Part shown: positions 8,701 to 17,164 of the stretch, piece after piece
Position numbering within the stretch: position 1 is the stretch's first letter
Layout of the letters: each line of letters starts with the position of its first letter
NCBI GenBank assembly: GCA_963759545.1
Contig: CAVXAB010000014.1
Span: 104,406-168,405, forward strand
Length of the DNA: 64,000 bases
Direction of reading: 5' to 3'
Source of the DNA: Trebonia sp963759545
GTDB lineage: Bacteria > Actinomycetota > Actinomycetes > Streptosporangiales > Streptosporangiaceae
Translations under genes and position numbers: made by a program
The notes under the pieces: generated by a model
Seen by the model: only the letters and a program-made list of their open reading frames with translations
The model's database searches: none
Told to the model about the DNA's origin: nothing

Positions 8701-9404
8701 GATGCTGCCTCCAGGTAGGTGAGGACCATGTCTTCTGTGGTGAGACCGGGGTGCGCGGCGAGCAGGCCGCGCAGCGGTCCGGCGGCACGGACCCGGCCGC
8801 CGTTGAGCACGATCAGCCAGTCGCAGACCCGGTCGAGATCGGAAACCAGGTGCGAGGACAGCACCACGCTCATCCCGGAGTCGCGGGCGGCGACGGTCAG
8901 TTCGTCCATGAACCCGCGGCGGGCCAGGGGGTCGAGTGCGGCGACCGGCTCGTCCAGGATCAGCAGTTCGGGCCGCTTGGCGATCGCCATGGTGAGCGCG
9001 AGCTGGGCGCGCTGCCCGCCGGACAGCTTGCCTGCTTTCTGCTTCGGGTCCAGGCCGAGCCGTTCGACCCGTGCTTGCGCGTACGCCTGGTCCCAGCCCG
9101 GGTTCAGGTGCGCGCCGAGCTTCAGGTGGTCGGCGATGCTCAGCCCCGCGTAGGTGGGCGTCTCCTGCGCGACGAAGCCGACCTTGGCGAGCTGCGTGCC
9201 CGGCGCCTCCTTCAGCACACGGATTGTTCCCGCCGACGGGGCCAGCATCCCGGTGATCAGGTTCAGGAGCGTTGACTTGCCGGCACCGTTGGGGCCGACT
9301 AGTCCGGTGACGGTCCCGGCGGGGACCGTCAGTGTGCATTCGATAAGGGCCTGCTTGCCGCGGTACCGCTTGCCGAGGCCCTGCGTCTGGATGACTGCGT
9401 CCAT
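8697..9404 (-). CDS. ABC transporter ATP-binding protein
   Basis: About 235 residues. Walker A GPNGAGKST near residue 38, Q-loop FVAQE, signature LSGGQRAQLAL, Walker B LLILDEPVAALDP and H-loop SSHL are all present. Partners the permease at 7714-8700, giving a two-gene exporter. ATG 9404 is the family-typical start (MDAVIQTQGLGKRY); ATG 9416 is also possible. Divergent from the histidine kinase, whose signal may control this operon. Confidence 0.9.
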   Translation of the reverse strand: MDAVIQTQGLGKRYRGKQALIECTLTVPAGTVTGLVGPNGAGKSTLLNLITGMLAPSAGTIRVLKEAPGTQLAKVGFVAQETPTYAGLSIADHLKLGAHLNPGWDQAYAQARVERLGLDPKQKAGKLSGGQRAQLALTMAIAKRPELLILDEPVAALDPLARRGFMDELTVAARDSGMSVVLSSHLVSDLDRVCDWLIVLNGGRVRAAGPLRGLLAAHPGLTTEDMVLTYLEAAS

Positions 9405-9480
9405 GCCAGCAACCATCACGGGCGGCACCCCGCCGCCGCGTCGGGCCACGGTGCAGGGTTGCGGGTCGTACCCGGGTACG

Positions 9481-10593
9481 ATGCGCCTTCCTTGGCGGCG
9501 CGGTTATCGTCGGACCGTGAAAATTACCCCGGTTCGGCTCGACTGTGCCGCCGCGCTCGCGCTCGGCGCCGCGGCCATCGTGGGTTTTCACGAGCTGGCA
9601 AGAACGACGGTTCCTCGCCCTTTGATCTTGATCCTCGTCTTGCTGTCGGTCCTTCCCGCGGCAGGACGACGGCTCTGGCCGCGCACCGTCCTGGCCGTGG
9701 TCACGATCGCGTCGGCGCTGGTGGTGGCCCTGTCCGTTGGCGACCCGCCGCCGCAACTCGCGGTCGCGTACGTCATTTACCTGATTCCCGCACGGTTCCC
9801 GCGCCGGGAGGCCCTCGCTCTGCTCGTCGGCACGCTCGCCGTGCTGGCCGCGTCCGCGGCTGCCTTGCCCGGCCGCGACGCCTTGACCGCGCTGGCGGAG
9901 AACGGGCTACTGGTGGCCGGCGCATGGTTGATCGGGTACGCGGTCGCCCAGCAGCGTGCGTACGCCAAGGCGGTGCGGAGCCAGGCGGAACGCGACGACC
10001 GGATTCGGATCGCCAGGGAACTGCACGATGTAGTCGCGCACGGTCTCAGCCTGATCGCGGTACAAGCCGGCGTCGCCGGCTGGGTCGCCGAGTCACAGCC
10101 CGCCGAGGCCGCACGGGCGCTCGCCTCGATCGAGGAGATAAGCCGGGGCGCGCTCCGCGAGATGCGCGCCCTGCTCGGCGTGCTGCGGGTGGAGGACGAC
10201 GTGGCCGCCGACCTCGAACCCGCCCACGGGCTAGCCGACCTGCCCGCGGTGGCCGACCGGGTTACCGCGGCCGGGATCAAGGTGACGCTTGACGTACGCG
10301 GCGAGCCGCGCGACCTGCTCCCCGGGCTGGACCTGGCCGCGTACCGGGTGGCACAGGAGGCGCTCACCAACGTGATCAAGCACTCAGGCGCGGCCAGCTG
10401 CCAGGTCACGATCCAGTACGAGGCAGAAGCGGTGGGCCTGGAGATCACTGATGACGGCAGCGGGGCAGCCGGCAACAGAAACGGGCACGGGATCAAGGGA
10501 ATGCGGGAACGAGTAGCCCTCTATGACGGGACGTTCCAGGCCGGGCCAAGACCGGAAGGCGGCTTCACCGTCACCGCGCGGTTCCCGGCATGA
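9481..10593 (+). CDS. Sensor histidine kinase (HisKA_3, NarL-type)
   Basis: About 370 residues. Four to five N-terminal membrane segments (residues about 15-165), then the dimerisation/phosphoacceptor region RIRIARELHDVVAHGLSLI with the phosphorylated His, then HATPase_c with N-box AYRVAQEALTNVIKHS and G-box GHGIKGMRER. ATG 9481 and GTG 9517 are both possible starts; neither has a strong ribosome-binding site, and TACGAT at 9477 could be a -10. The stop overlaps the response regulator (ATGA). Confidence 0.9.
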   Translation: MRLPWRRGYRRTVKITPVRLDCAAALALGAAAIVGFHELARTTVPRPLILILVLLSVLPAAGRRLWPRTVLAVVTIASALVVALSVGDPPPQLAVAYVIYLIPARFPRREALALLVGTLAVLAASAAALPGRDALTALAENGLLVAGAWLIGYAVAQQRAYAKAVRSQAERDDRIRIARELHDVVAHGLSLIAVQAGVAGWVAESQPAEAARALASIEEISRGALREMRALLGVLRVEDDVAADLEPAHGLADLPAVADRVTAAGIKVTLDVRGEPRDLLPGLDLAAYRVAQEALTNVIKHSGAASCQVTIQYEAEAVGLEITDDGSGAAGNRNGHGIKGMRERVALYDGTFQAGPRPEGGFTVTARFPA

Positions 10594-11255
10594 TCCGGGT
10601 CCTCGTCGCCGACGATCAGGCGCTGCTGCGCGGCAGCCTGCGGCTGCTCGTGGACAGCGCCCCCGACCTGACCGCGGTCGGCGAGGCGGGCACCGGAACC
10701 GAAGCGGTCTCACTCGCCGTCAGCGAGCAACCCGACGTGATCTTGATGGACATCCGGATGCCCGGCATGGACGGCATCGAGGCCACCAGGCAGATCACTA
10801 CCACCCCGCAGACAGCGACGACCCGCGTGCTCGTACTGACCACATTCAACCTGGACGAGTACGTGTTCGCCGCGCTGCGCGCCGGGGCCAGTGGCTTCCT
10901 GCTCAAAGACACACCGCCAGGCGACCTGCTCGCCGCGGTCCGCGTCATCGCCGCTGGCGACGCACTGCTATCCCCCAGCGTGACCCGCCAGCTCATCGGC
11001 GAGTTCGCCCGCCAGCCGGGGCCCGCACCTAGACGACCGACGGTGAGTGAGCTCACCGTGAAGGAAGCGGAAGTCCTCGCGCTGATCGGGCTCGGCCTGT
11101 CGAACACCGAGATCTGCGAGCGGCTGTACGTGAGCATGTCCACCACCAAGACCCACGTAGGCCGGCTGCTGATGAAACTCGATGCGCGGGATCGCGCGCA
11201 GCTGGTCATCGCCGCCTATGAGACAGGTCTGGTCCGCCCATCACGACCCGGGTAA
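10590..11255 (+). CDS. NarL/LuxR-family response regulator
   Basis: 221 residues. Receiver domain with acidic pair DD near residue 8, phosphorylatable D in VILMDIRMPGMDG, conserved T in VLTTFNLDEYV and K in FLLKDTPP. C-terminal LuxR helix-turn-helix is LTVKEAEVLALIGLGLSNTEICERLYVS. Cognate partner of the kinase by four-base overlap. The divergent ABC exporter is its likely target, a common actinomycete antibiotic-sensing arrangement. Confidence 0.93.
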   Translation: MIRVLVADDQALLRGSLRLLVDSAPDLTAVGEAGTGTEAVSLAVSEQPDVILMDIRMPGMDGIEATRQITTTPQTATTRVLVLTTFNLDEYVFAALRAGASGFLLKDTPPGDLLAAVRVIAAGDALLSPSVTRQLIGEFARQPGPAPRRPTVSELTVKEAEVLALIGLGLSNTEICERLYVSMSTTKTHVGRLLMKLDARDRAQLVIAAYETGLVRPSRPG

Positions 11256-11319
11256 CGGTCTGGCCCAGCCGCCGGGCATGCGCGTCCGCCGGGCATGCGC
11301 GTCCGCGGCGGCCGGTGCG

Positions 11320-11721
11320 TCAGCGTGCGGCCCGCGCCACCACCTTCCGGTGGCTGATGCGCCACCCGTGTTCCTCCCGCCGGAGTATGTCCTCATACAC
11401 GGCGGTCCCGCTCGTCCCGTCGGCCATGACCGCCAGCGCCTTGGAGCGCGCCCGCACGCCTTCGCCGTCCTGGCCAACGACAATGATGTTGGTGGCGTGA
11501 TGCCCAAGCGGTTGGCCCTTGTCATCTTGGCTGCCGCGCGACAGGTCCCGGATCGCCTGCAACCCGTGCAGCGTGCCGTACCCGAAGTCCTCCAGGTCAA
11601 GGACCGCGTCGTCGGTGAACAGGTCACCGAGCCGATTCCAGTCACGATCGTCTGCCACGTGCCCGTGCAAAGCGATTACGTCGTGGATCGCCAGCCGGTC
11701 CTCGGCGGTGATGTCCAGCAT
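11320..11721 (-). CDS. SnoaL-like / NTF2-fold protein
   Basis: 133 residues of the NTF2-like superfamily (SnoaL_4-type): ITAEDRLAIHDVIALHGHVADDRDWNRLGDLFTDDAVLD at the N-terminus and RISHRKVV at the end are the conserved ends of this cone-shaped fold. Members are isomerases, dehydratases or ring-hydroxylating beta-subunit-like proteins; function not predictable here. AAGGG lies six bases before ATG 11721. Divergent from a TetR gene, with direct-repeat operators between. Confidence 0.8.
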   Translation of the reverse strand: MLDITAEDRLAIHDVIALHGHVADDRDWNRLGDLFTDDAVLDLEDFGYGTLHGLQAIRDLSRGSQDDKGQPLGHHATNIIVVGQDGEGVRARSKALAVMADGTSGTAVYEDILRREEHGWRISHRKVVARAAR

Positions 11722-11742
11722 CGGAGCCCTTCGTCCGTAGGT

Positions 11743-11793
11743 GGGGAACTCCCCGTTTCTCCGGTGTAGAGTAACTGGGGACTACCCCGTTTC
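11743..11793. promoter_or_regulatory. Twin operator repeats between SnoaL-like gene and TetR gene
   Basis: Two 17-base direct repeats, 11743-11759 and 11777-11793, 34 bases apart. Each has a small dyad GGGGA(A/C)(C/T)(T/A)CCCC followed by GTTTC. Repressor binding here would control both genes. Confidence 0.6.
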
Positions 11794-11805
11794 GCAAGGA
11801 GAGGC

Positions 11806-12366
11806 ATGGACGACCGCCCGCGACGCGCCGACGCACGCCGAAACTACGAGCGGGTGCTTGCCGCCGCCAAGGAGGTCTTCGGTGAGCTCGGTGTCACCGC
11901 GCCGCTAGACGAGATCGCCCGTCGCGCCGGGGTGGGTAACGCGACGATGTACCGTCACTTCCCGACTCGCCGAGAGCTGGTCATCGCCGTCTACGCCGGC
12001 GAGGTAAGCACGCTGTGCGAACTCGGGCAATCGCTGCTCGACGACTCGTCGCCCGCCGACGCGCTGTTCCGCTGGCTGCGTGCCTTCATCACCCATGTCG
12101 CCACGAAACGTGAACTGCCACTGGCTATACCGGATGACACCGCCGGGCAGCGCTCGGCACTGTACCGGCAATGGCACGACACCATGCGTGCCACGGCATC
12201 CGGCCTGCTCGGCCGGGCGCAGGATGCGGGCGTCATCAGAAGTGACCTCGACGTCGCGGATCTCCTCGCATCGGCAAGCGGAATCGGCCACGCCGCGGCC
12301 GGCGATGACCAGGTCGACCGATTGCTGACAATCGTCCGCGACGGCGTCACCGCTCCGGCCGGGTAA
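11806..12366 (+). CDS. TetR-family repressor
   Basis: 186 residues. The N-terminus RRADARRNYERVLAAAKEVF and helix-turn-helix PLDEIARRAGVGNATMYRHFPTRREL are typical TetR; the C-terminal domain resembles the SCO-type TetR_C subgroup (VATKRELPLAI). AAGGAGAG lies about four bases before ATG 11806. Likely represses the divergent SnoaL-like gene and itself through 11743-11793. Confidence 0.9.
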   Translation: MDDRPRRADARRNYERVLAAAKEVFGELGVTAPLDEIARRAGVGNATMYRHFPTRRELVIAVYAGEVSTLCELGQSLLDDSSPADALFRWLRAFITHVATKRELPLAIPDDTAGQRSALYRQWHDTMRATASGLLGRAQDAGVIRSDLDVADLLASASGIGHAAAGDDQVDRLLTIVRDGVTAPAG

Positions 12367-12526
12367 GCGGCGGTAGACGCCTGATGAGAGCGACCCCCGG
12401 TGATGGCCTTGGTGCGCCGCTAAAGCACCGTATCTATGAGATCGGAACCAGCCCGTCGCGCATGGTGAGCGGGGCGCGGGTCACTCCGCTGCACCGGACC
12501 TGCGACGCGGTCGGGGCGTGCATAGC

Positions 12527-12740
12527 GTGCCCGTTTTGCCCCGGTTTGTCGCGGCGGCACCGCGGCCCGGACCATGATCATGTGGATTCAGCAGCTAATA
12601 CGATGCGGAATCCACATGATCATGAAAAATCCTTTCGATTACGCCGCGCCTGCCGCGGGCGCCGCGTCCCAGCGCGCGCACGGTCCCTGCCGTCACCACC
12701 CGCCACTGAAGTCAACGGCACCGGCTGGCACGCGGTGAAG
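12527..12740 (+). repeat. Dispersed palindromic repeat, copy B
   Basis: Best-preserved copy. A perfect 17-bp palindrome CATGATCATGTGGATTC (12573-12589) / its complement (12608-12624) with an 18-base loop sits inside about 214 bases shared with copy A (inverted) and partly with copy C. The 12367-12954 interval holds this copy and fragment D but no gene that I can support; the frame 12384-12773 is repeat sequence. Confidence 0.9.
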
Positions 12741-12845
12741 TCCGGTGGCCGGTCACGGGCGAGGCCGCGGTGATGCCGGGCGGAACACGGCACCGCAGGC
12801 CTCCGCACCGCTGCATGCGGGCGGGCCGCCGCTTAAATTACCGGC

Positions 12846-12888
12846 ATCAGCTAATAAGCTGCGGAATCCACACGAAAAGGAAATTCGC
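12846..12888 (+). repeat. Partial copy D of the palindromic repeat
   Basis: Resembles the right half of the copy C hairpin: CAGCTAATAAGCTGCGGAAT then TCCACACGAAAAGGAAATTC. The left arm is missing. It lies 106 bases after copy B and just before the end of the putative immunity gene. Confidence 0.65.
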
Positions 12889-12954
12889 CAGGCCCTGACC
12901 CAAATCTCGTGATAGTTACTTTCCCTGGTCAGGCGACGAGGGCTGGCGCGCTCA

Positions 12955-13368
12955 TCATCCCAGATTTTCGCGATAATTCACGCTTGAGAGCGTAATGAGT
13001 TCCTCGTGATCGAGAACGAGAACCATAAGATTACTGTCGGAGTGAAGCACGGAGACAATATCGTCCATTGCAGGGAACCAAAGATCGTCGACATTAGCCG
13101 CGAACGTTTCGAAGCTCATCCGAGCGCCAAGCCGGTCTGCAATCCAAGCAACATGAAGCTCAGCATGCTCCCCGATCGGAAGCCCTGAGAGCCAATCCCT
13201 AACCTCCTGGGAGTTCAGGTCAACGGCATCGATCTTTGCGACAGGATTCCGACGGATCTCAGCAAGCCCGGAAAATGATCCGCCCAGAAGGCTTTCAACG
13301 GCAGCGAACTCGCCGGGACTTGCCTCGATCGCGAGAGCGGCCAACACGGCGCCCAACTTAGGCGGCAT
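12955..13368 (-). CDS. Small acidic protein, candidate immunity protein
   Basis: 137 residues, not assigned to a family. Predominantly acidic, no signal peptide or membrane segment. The C-terminal pattern DDLWFPAMDDIVSV followed by LVLDHEELITLSSV is of a kind seen in small proteins encoded behind polymorphic-toxin genes. It follows the toxin-like gene by 41 bases on the same strand, the expected toxin-then-immunity order. Local GC is clearly lower than in neighbouring genes, suggesting acquisition. Immunity function is inferred from position and composition only. Confidence 0.55.
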   Translation of the reverse strand: MPPKLGAVLAALAIEASPGEFAAVESLLGGSFSGLAEIRRNPVAKIDAVDLNSQEVRDWLSGLPIGEHAELHVAWIADRLGARMSFETFAANVDDLWFPAMDDIVSVLHSDSNLMVLVLDHEELITLSSVNYRENLG

Positions 13369-13409
13369 ATGCCCTCCTCGTGGTCAGGTGCACGACCCAA
13401 AGCACTCGG

Positions 13410-14102
13410 TTAGTTCCCTTCAAGGATGTTCCCGTCGCTATCTTGCCACGGAGCCCAGCCGATGTAGCGCGATCCCGGGACAGACGGATCCTCGGGGAAC
13501 CAGTCATGACCGTAAACGCCGCCGGCTCCCTTCTTGCCCCCTGTCCAGTCCCACCAGTTCACGTGGCCATCCTGGCCGTCAATCCGCCAGCCGCGCAGCC
13601 GGTCAGGTGTCTGCTCGCCGATGAGAGTTCCCGTGCCCTCCCCGGTCGCTGGACTGTAGTCGTACATTTTGATGGAGTTCGGTCCGAGGTCCCCGCCCGC
13701 GTGCTCGCGGGCCGCAGCGATAGCCCGGTCGTATGCGCACCAGCTAGCGTCACATCGCCCAGTCTTCGGATTGCTGTAATTGCGTGGATCATCTGGAACG
13801 TCGCCGCTGGGGACCTGGAGAGTCTCGACTGTTTCGCATTCGAGTTTGTCTACACGGGCGGCCGCATGATCGATGTCGTACTGCCGATATTCGGCATCGA
13901 CCACGGCGCGGTGAGCCATGGTCCGTTCAACCCGCAAGGCCGAGGCCTGCTGGGCGGGGGACGAGTCGGGAGGACCGTAATCACCGACTGCCTTGCCGCT
14001 GTCCTGGCCAGTGGCGTCCGGATCGTCGGGAGCAGGCTGGGCACGGCGGGCGACATGCGCGTCGCCGGGCTCATCGGCGGGGTCTGATCGATCGATCCGC
14101 AC
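13410..14102 (-). CDS. Candidate toxin C-terminal domain protein (orphan)
   Basis: 230 residues from a GTG start, family not recognised. A disordered, charged N-terminal third (about residues 1-60) leads into a helical linker rich in D/E/R, then a compact aromatic C-terminus: CDASWCAYDRAIAAAREH, MYDYSPATGEGTG, VNWWDWTGGKKGAGG, YGHDWFPEDP. The WWDW...GGVYGHDW arrangement and the small acidic gene behind it suggest a polymorphic toxin tip. No delivery domain (RHS, PAAR, WXG, signal peptide) is present or adjacent, so this is an orphan module or a truncated gene. The antisense frame 13380-14087 is a shadow. Confidence 0.5.
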   Translation of the reverse strand: MRIDRSDPADEPGDAHVARRAQPAPDDPDATGQDSGKAVGDYGPPDSSPAQQASALRVERTMAHRAVVDAEYRQYDIDHAAARVDKLECETVETLQVPSGDVPDDPRNYSNPKTGRCDASWCAYDRAIAAAREHAGGDLGPNSIKMYDYSPATGEGTGTLIGEQTPDRLRGWRIDGQDGHVNWWDWTGGKKGAGGVYGHDWFPEDPSVPGSRYIGWAPWQDSDGNILEGN

Positions 14103-14248
14103 GCGTCACCCACCTAGCGGCGTCAGCCAGTGTTGAATGTCCCCCTTGAGAAACGACTGGATCCTGGCTACGGCTCACCATTGCCCGGCACAGGTTTCTA
14201 ACCTGCGGGGGCGTGGATCAGCCGTGTGCGCAGGGAATGGCTCCGGGG

Positions 14249-15238
14249 CTAGTGTCCCGCCAGGGCGCGGTCGTCGGGGGTGAAGTCGGCGTCGGGCGAC
14301 TCCGGCGGGTGGGCGAGATGCCAGCGCACTGACCGGCCGACCGACAGTTCGGTGTCGGCCGGCTGCCAGCCGAGCGTCCGCGCTAGCTTGCCGCTGTCAC
14401 AGAGGAAGTGCTGCGCGGCGCTTCGCGTCACCGCCAGGTCTGCGGGCACGTCCTCGTCGGGGACGGTCACCAGTTCGGCGTCGCACTCGGCCGACCGCAA
14501 GATGCGCTGAGCGTGCTCGCGCATCGTGTCCGTGGCCAGCTCGCCAACGTTGAACACCTGACCGGCGGCGACCGCGGGGGCGTCGAGTGCGGCCAGCACC
14601 GCGCTCGCCACGTCCGCTACGTAAGCGCGGGTCCAGAGCCACGTGCCGGCGCCGACCGGGATCCGCTTCCGCCCGGCACGGACCCGGCGCAGGATGAACT
14701 CCTCGCGACGCTGCGGATCCCGCTCGCCGTAGATCGCCGCCAGGCGGAGCACCGTCCCGCCTCGTGCGAGATAGGCGGGTTCGACATGGAGCTTGTCGTA
14801 GTCGTCGTGGCCTTCGATGTGCCCGCGCAACGGGTACCGGCCGCGGCGCAGGTCCGCGTCCTCGGTGATCGGCACCGGTTGCCCGCCCTCATCGGCGAGC
14901 AGCAGTTCGTAGGCCCGGTACACGTCCATGCTGGACAGCAGGATGATCGGAACATCGGGCAGATGCGGCAGCACGGAGTCCGCGTCAGCCTGGGTCATCG
15001 CACAGGTGTCGATGACCGCGTCCGGGCGCAGTGCGCCGACCTGCGCTGCGATGGCGGCGAAGTCCGCCCGGTCGATGTGGATGTGCGTACCGTCGCCGGC
15101 GAGGGCATCGCCGGCTGGCTCGTCCGCGGGCTCGGTCGAGCCGCGGTGCACGATGGTGACCTCGTCGCCGCGGCGCTGCGCCGCGCGGACGATCCGGTCA
15201 CCGATGAAGCGGGTTCCCCCGAGCACAAGCAGGCGCAT
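14249..15238 (-). CDS. NAD(P)-dependent epimerase/reductase-like SDR protein
   Basis: 329 residues of the extended short-chain dehydrogenase family. The cofactor motif GGTRFIG is at the very N-terminus, a Rossmann acidic patch follows, LLSSMDVYRAYE supplies the usual serine, and NVGELATDTMREHAQRI fits the substrate domain. The usual YxxxK is not obvious: the expected spot reads YDKLHVE, so catalysis may be altered or the active tyrosine lies elsewhere. Related proteins are often annotated as isoflavone reductase-like or as NAD-binding epimerases. Stands alone. Confidence 0.75.
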   Translation of the reverse strand: MRLLVLGGTRFIGDRIVRAAQRRGDEVTIVHRGSTEPADEPAGDALAGDGTHIHIDRADFAAIAAQVGALRPDAVIDTCAMTQADADSVLPHLPDVPIILLSSMDVYRAYELLLADEGGQPVPITEDADLRRGRYPLRGHIEGHDDYDKLHVEPAYLARGGTVLRLAAIYGERDPQRREEFILRRVRAGRKRIPVGAGTWLWTRAYVADVASAVLAALDAPAVAAGQVFNVGELATDTMREHAQRILRSAECDAELVTVPDEDVPADLAVTRSAAQHFLCDSGKLARTLGWQPADTELSVGRSVRWHLAHPPESPDADFTPDDRALAGH

Positions 15239-15483
15239 GCGACCATCACAGCACGGCTCCGCGGGTTGGCTGGGCGAGATCTGCCCACAGCAGCGGCGGC
15301 GGCAGGGAGCTTTCCAGCATCCCCGCCGCCGCGTTGTTCGCCAGTGGCGCCGCTAGCACGCCCGCGCCAGCCGGACACGCCGAGCGCCCACGGGCCGCCG
15401 ACGGTGCCGCGCAACCGGCTTCGCGTCGCTGCGCGACTTTCCGCCTCCTGCCGGCGTACTTGTAGCTGAAAGGAGGTCACCTT

Positions 15484-16017
15484 ATGCCAGCAAACGGTCG
15501 TTACGGCGACCTGGCGGCGTTTCTCAACGAACGTGGGGATGCGCTGCTGCGGACGGCTGTGCTGCTCGCACCCGGCCGCGAGAGTGGCGAGGACCTGCTC
15601 CAGGAGGCATTGGAGCGAATGTTGCGCAAGTGGCCCAGGGTCCAGGGCGACCCGGAAGGCTACCTGCGGCGGATCATGTACCACCGTGCGGTCGACGGGT
15701 GGCGGCTGAGGTCCCGGCGCCCCGAGGTACTCGGCCTGCCGGAGCATGCCGCCGTGTTCACGGCGGACGATCACAGTGACCGCCTGGATCTTCGCCTGGT
15801 GCTGATCCAGGCGCTGGCTGGGCTCACGCCGCGGCAGCGGGCCGCGGTCGTCGCCCGGCACTGGGAGCAGCTGAGCGAGGCCGAGACGGCCGCGGCGCTC
15901 GGCTGCTCGGTCAGCGCGGTTAAGGCGGCCACGTCCCGTGGCTTGCGAACGCTCCGGGAGGCGATCGCCCCCGAGGCCGAATACCTGCCATACCTAACGG
16001 AACGAGGGAATGCGTGA
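15484..16017 (+). CDS. SigE-family ECF RNA polymerase sigma factor
   Basis: 177 residues. Region 2 reads LLRTAVLLAPGRESGEDLLQEALERMLRKW with the DLLQEA core; region 4 reads LTPRQRAAVVARHWEQLSEAETAAALGCSVSAVKAATSRGLRTLR. This is the actinomycete SigE-family ECF group. AAAGGAGG lies eight bases before ATG 15484. Its stop overlaps the GTG of the following membrane protein (GTGA), so the two are coupled; that partner probably tunes its activity. Confidence 0.92.
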   Translation: MPANGRYGDLAAFLNERGDALLRTAVLLAPGRESGEDLLQEALERMLRKWPRVQGDPEGYLRRIMYHRAVDGWRLRSRRPEVLGLPEHAAVFTADDHSDRLDLRLVLIQALAGLTPRQRAAVVARHWEQLSEAETAAALGCSVSAVKAATSRGLRTLREAIAPEAEYLPYLTERGNA

Positions 16018-17018
16018 CTACCTTTAGCGGAGGCCACCGCGATCAGGATCCCGCGACCGGGATCAGTTCGATCATGGCCCAGACCGTCGCAGACGTCCGG
16101 CTGCCGGCCGGCCTGCTTGACCAGGCGGTGGCGCGAAATCGCCGGCGGACAGTGCGCAATCGCCTGATCGGCGCCACCAGCACGGTAGCCGTAATGGCCG
16201 TCGCCGCGGCCCTGGTCGTCAGCCTGCCCGGCGGTGCTGTGCCTGGCGGTACAGGGAACAGCACCGCGCAGCAGGGTCAGCCGGCACCGAAGATGCAGAC
16301 GGCCGCCTACATCCTGGCTCACGCGAGCGCCGCGCAGGTGAACTCGCGCACGATGATCAGCGTGACGCACGCCGTTGACGGCACCATGTACACCGACGTC
16401 GCGACCCAGCAGCAGCGGTACATCGCCGGCATCCGCGCCTCGAACGGGCAGCCCTACTTCGAATGGTCGGACATCATCAAGGATGGCACCTGGACCGAGA
16501 CCATGGTCGTCAATCAGGGCCGCGTGTACTCCGTGGAGACGGCCAGGGGCAGTGACGCCGGCAGCATTGCCTCGTTCCTGCCGCTCCAGGCGCAGTCCAA
16601 CCCGGTGGCCGCCTTCAATACCGCGCTCAGGCAGGGCATTGTCAAGGTAGTCGGCCACCAGGAGCTTGGTGGCCGCGACACTATCTTGCTGCGCGTCAAC
16701 AGAGAAGTGACGCAGTGTAAGAAAGCCGGGTACCCGGCTACTGCCAAGGGGAAGTGCGCCAACGGCGAGCCGGCCAGCACTCAGCCGCCACCCGACGACG
16801 AGGTCTGGATCGACGCCAGCACGTACCTGGTCGTCCAGACCAAGAACTACAAGCCGAGTCCCAAGGCAGTGAAGGGGACGTGGGCCTCGTTCACCACCAC
16901 GGTGAACTGGCTCCCCGCCACCCCCGCCAACCTGGCCAACCTCTCGAGCACCCCCCCGCGCGGGTACACCAAGATCCCATCGACCGGAATGGTGAAGTAC
17001 CTGGGCCCGATCTCCTGA
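16014..17018 (+). CDS. Membrane-anchored partner of the SigE-family sigma factor
   Basis: 334 residues: a cytoplasmic N-terminus of about 45 residues, one membrane segment (IGATSTVAVMAVAAALVVSL), then a large extracytoplasmic domain with a Cys pair (TQCKKAGY and KGKCANGE). The layout and overlap with the sigma gene match the CU044_5270-like proteins that follow SigE-family sigma genes in actinomycetes. No zinc anti-sigma motif (HxxxCxxC) is seen, so calling it an anti-sigma factor is inference; an envelope sensor is equally plausible. Confidence 0.75.
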   Translation: MTTFSGGHRDQDPATGISSIMAQTVADVRLPAGLLDQAVARNRRRTVRNRLIGATSTVAVMAVAAALVVSLPGGAVPGGTGNSTAQQGQPAPKMQTAAYILAHASAAQVNSRTMISVTHAVDGTMYTDVATQQQRYIAGIRASNGQPYFEWSDIIKDGTWTETMVVNQGRVYSVETARGSDAGSIASFLPLQAQSNPVAAFNTALRQGIVKVVGHQELGGRDTILLRVNREVTQCKKAGYPATAKGKCANGEPASTQPPPDDEVWIDASTYLVVQTKNYKPSPKAVKGTWASFTTTVNWLPATPANLANLSSTPPRGYTKIPSTGMVKYLGPIS

Positions 17019-17164
17019 CCATGACCAGCAACCCAGCGGGTCTTCCGGCTTATCAACGCGTCCCACCAATACACTGCTCTCGCTGACCGCCTCCGGGCCC
17101 CCTCACCGCAGCCGCCAGCCCATATCCGGATACAGGCGCGTTGGCGGGGCCAGGGAGGATTGCG

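Noticed and set aside
9154..9480. Upstream extension of the histidine kinase frame
   Set aside because: It is antisense to the ABC ATPase; the kinase's membrane region begins after 9481.
13380..14087. 235-codon plus-strand open frame opposite the toxin-like gene
   Set aside because: Composition is antisense-like with no family pattern; the minus-strand frame has protein-like D/E/W distribution and a coherent operon partner.
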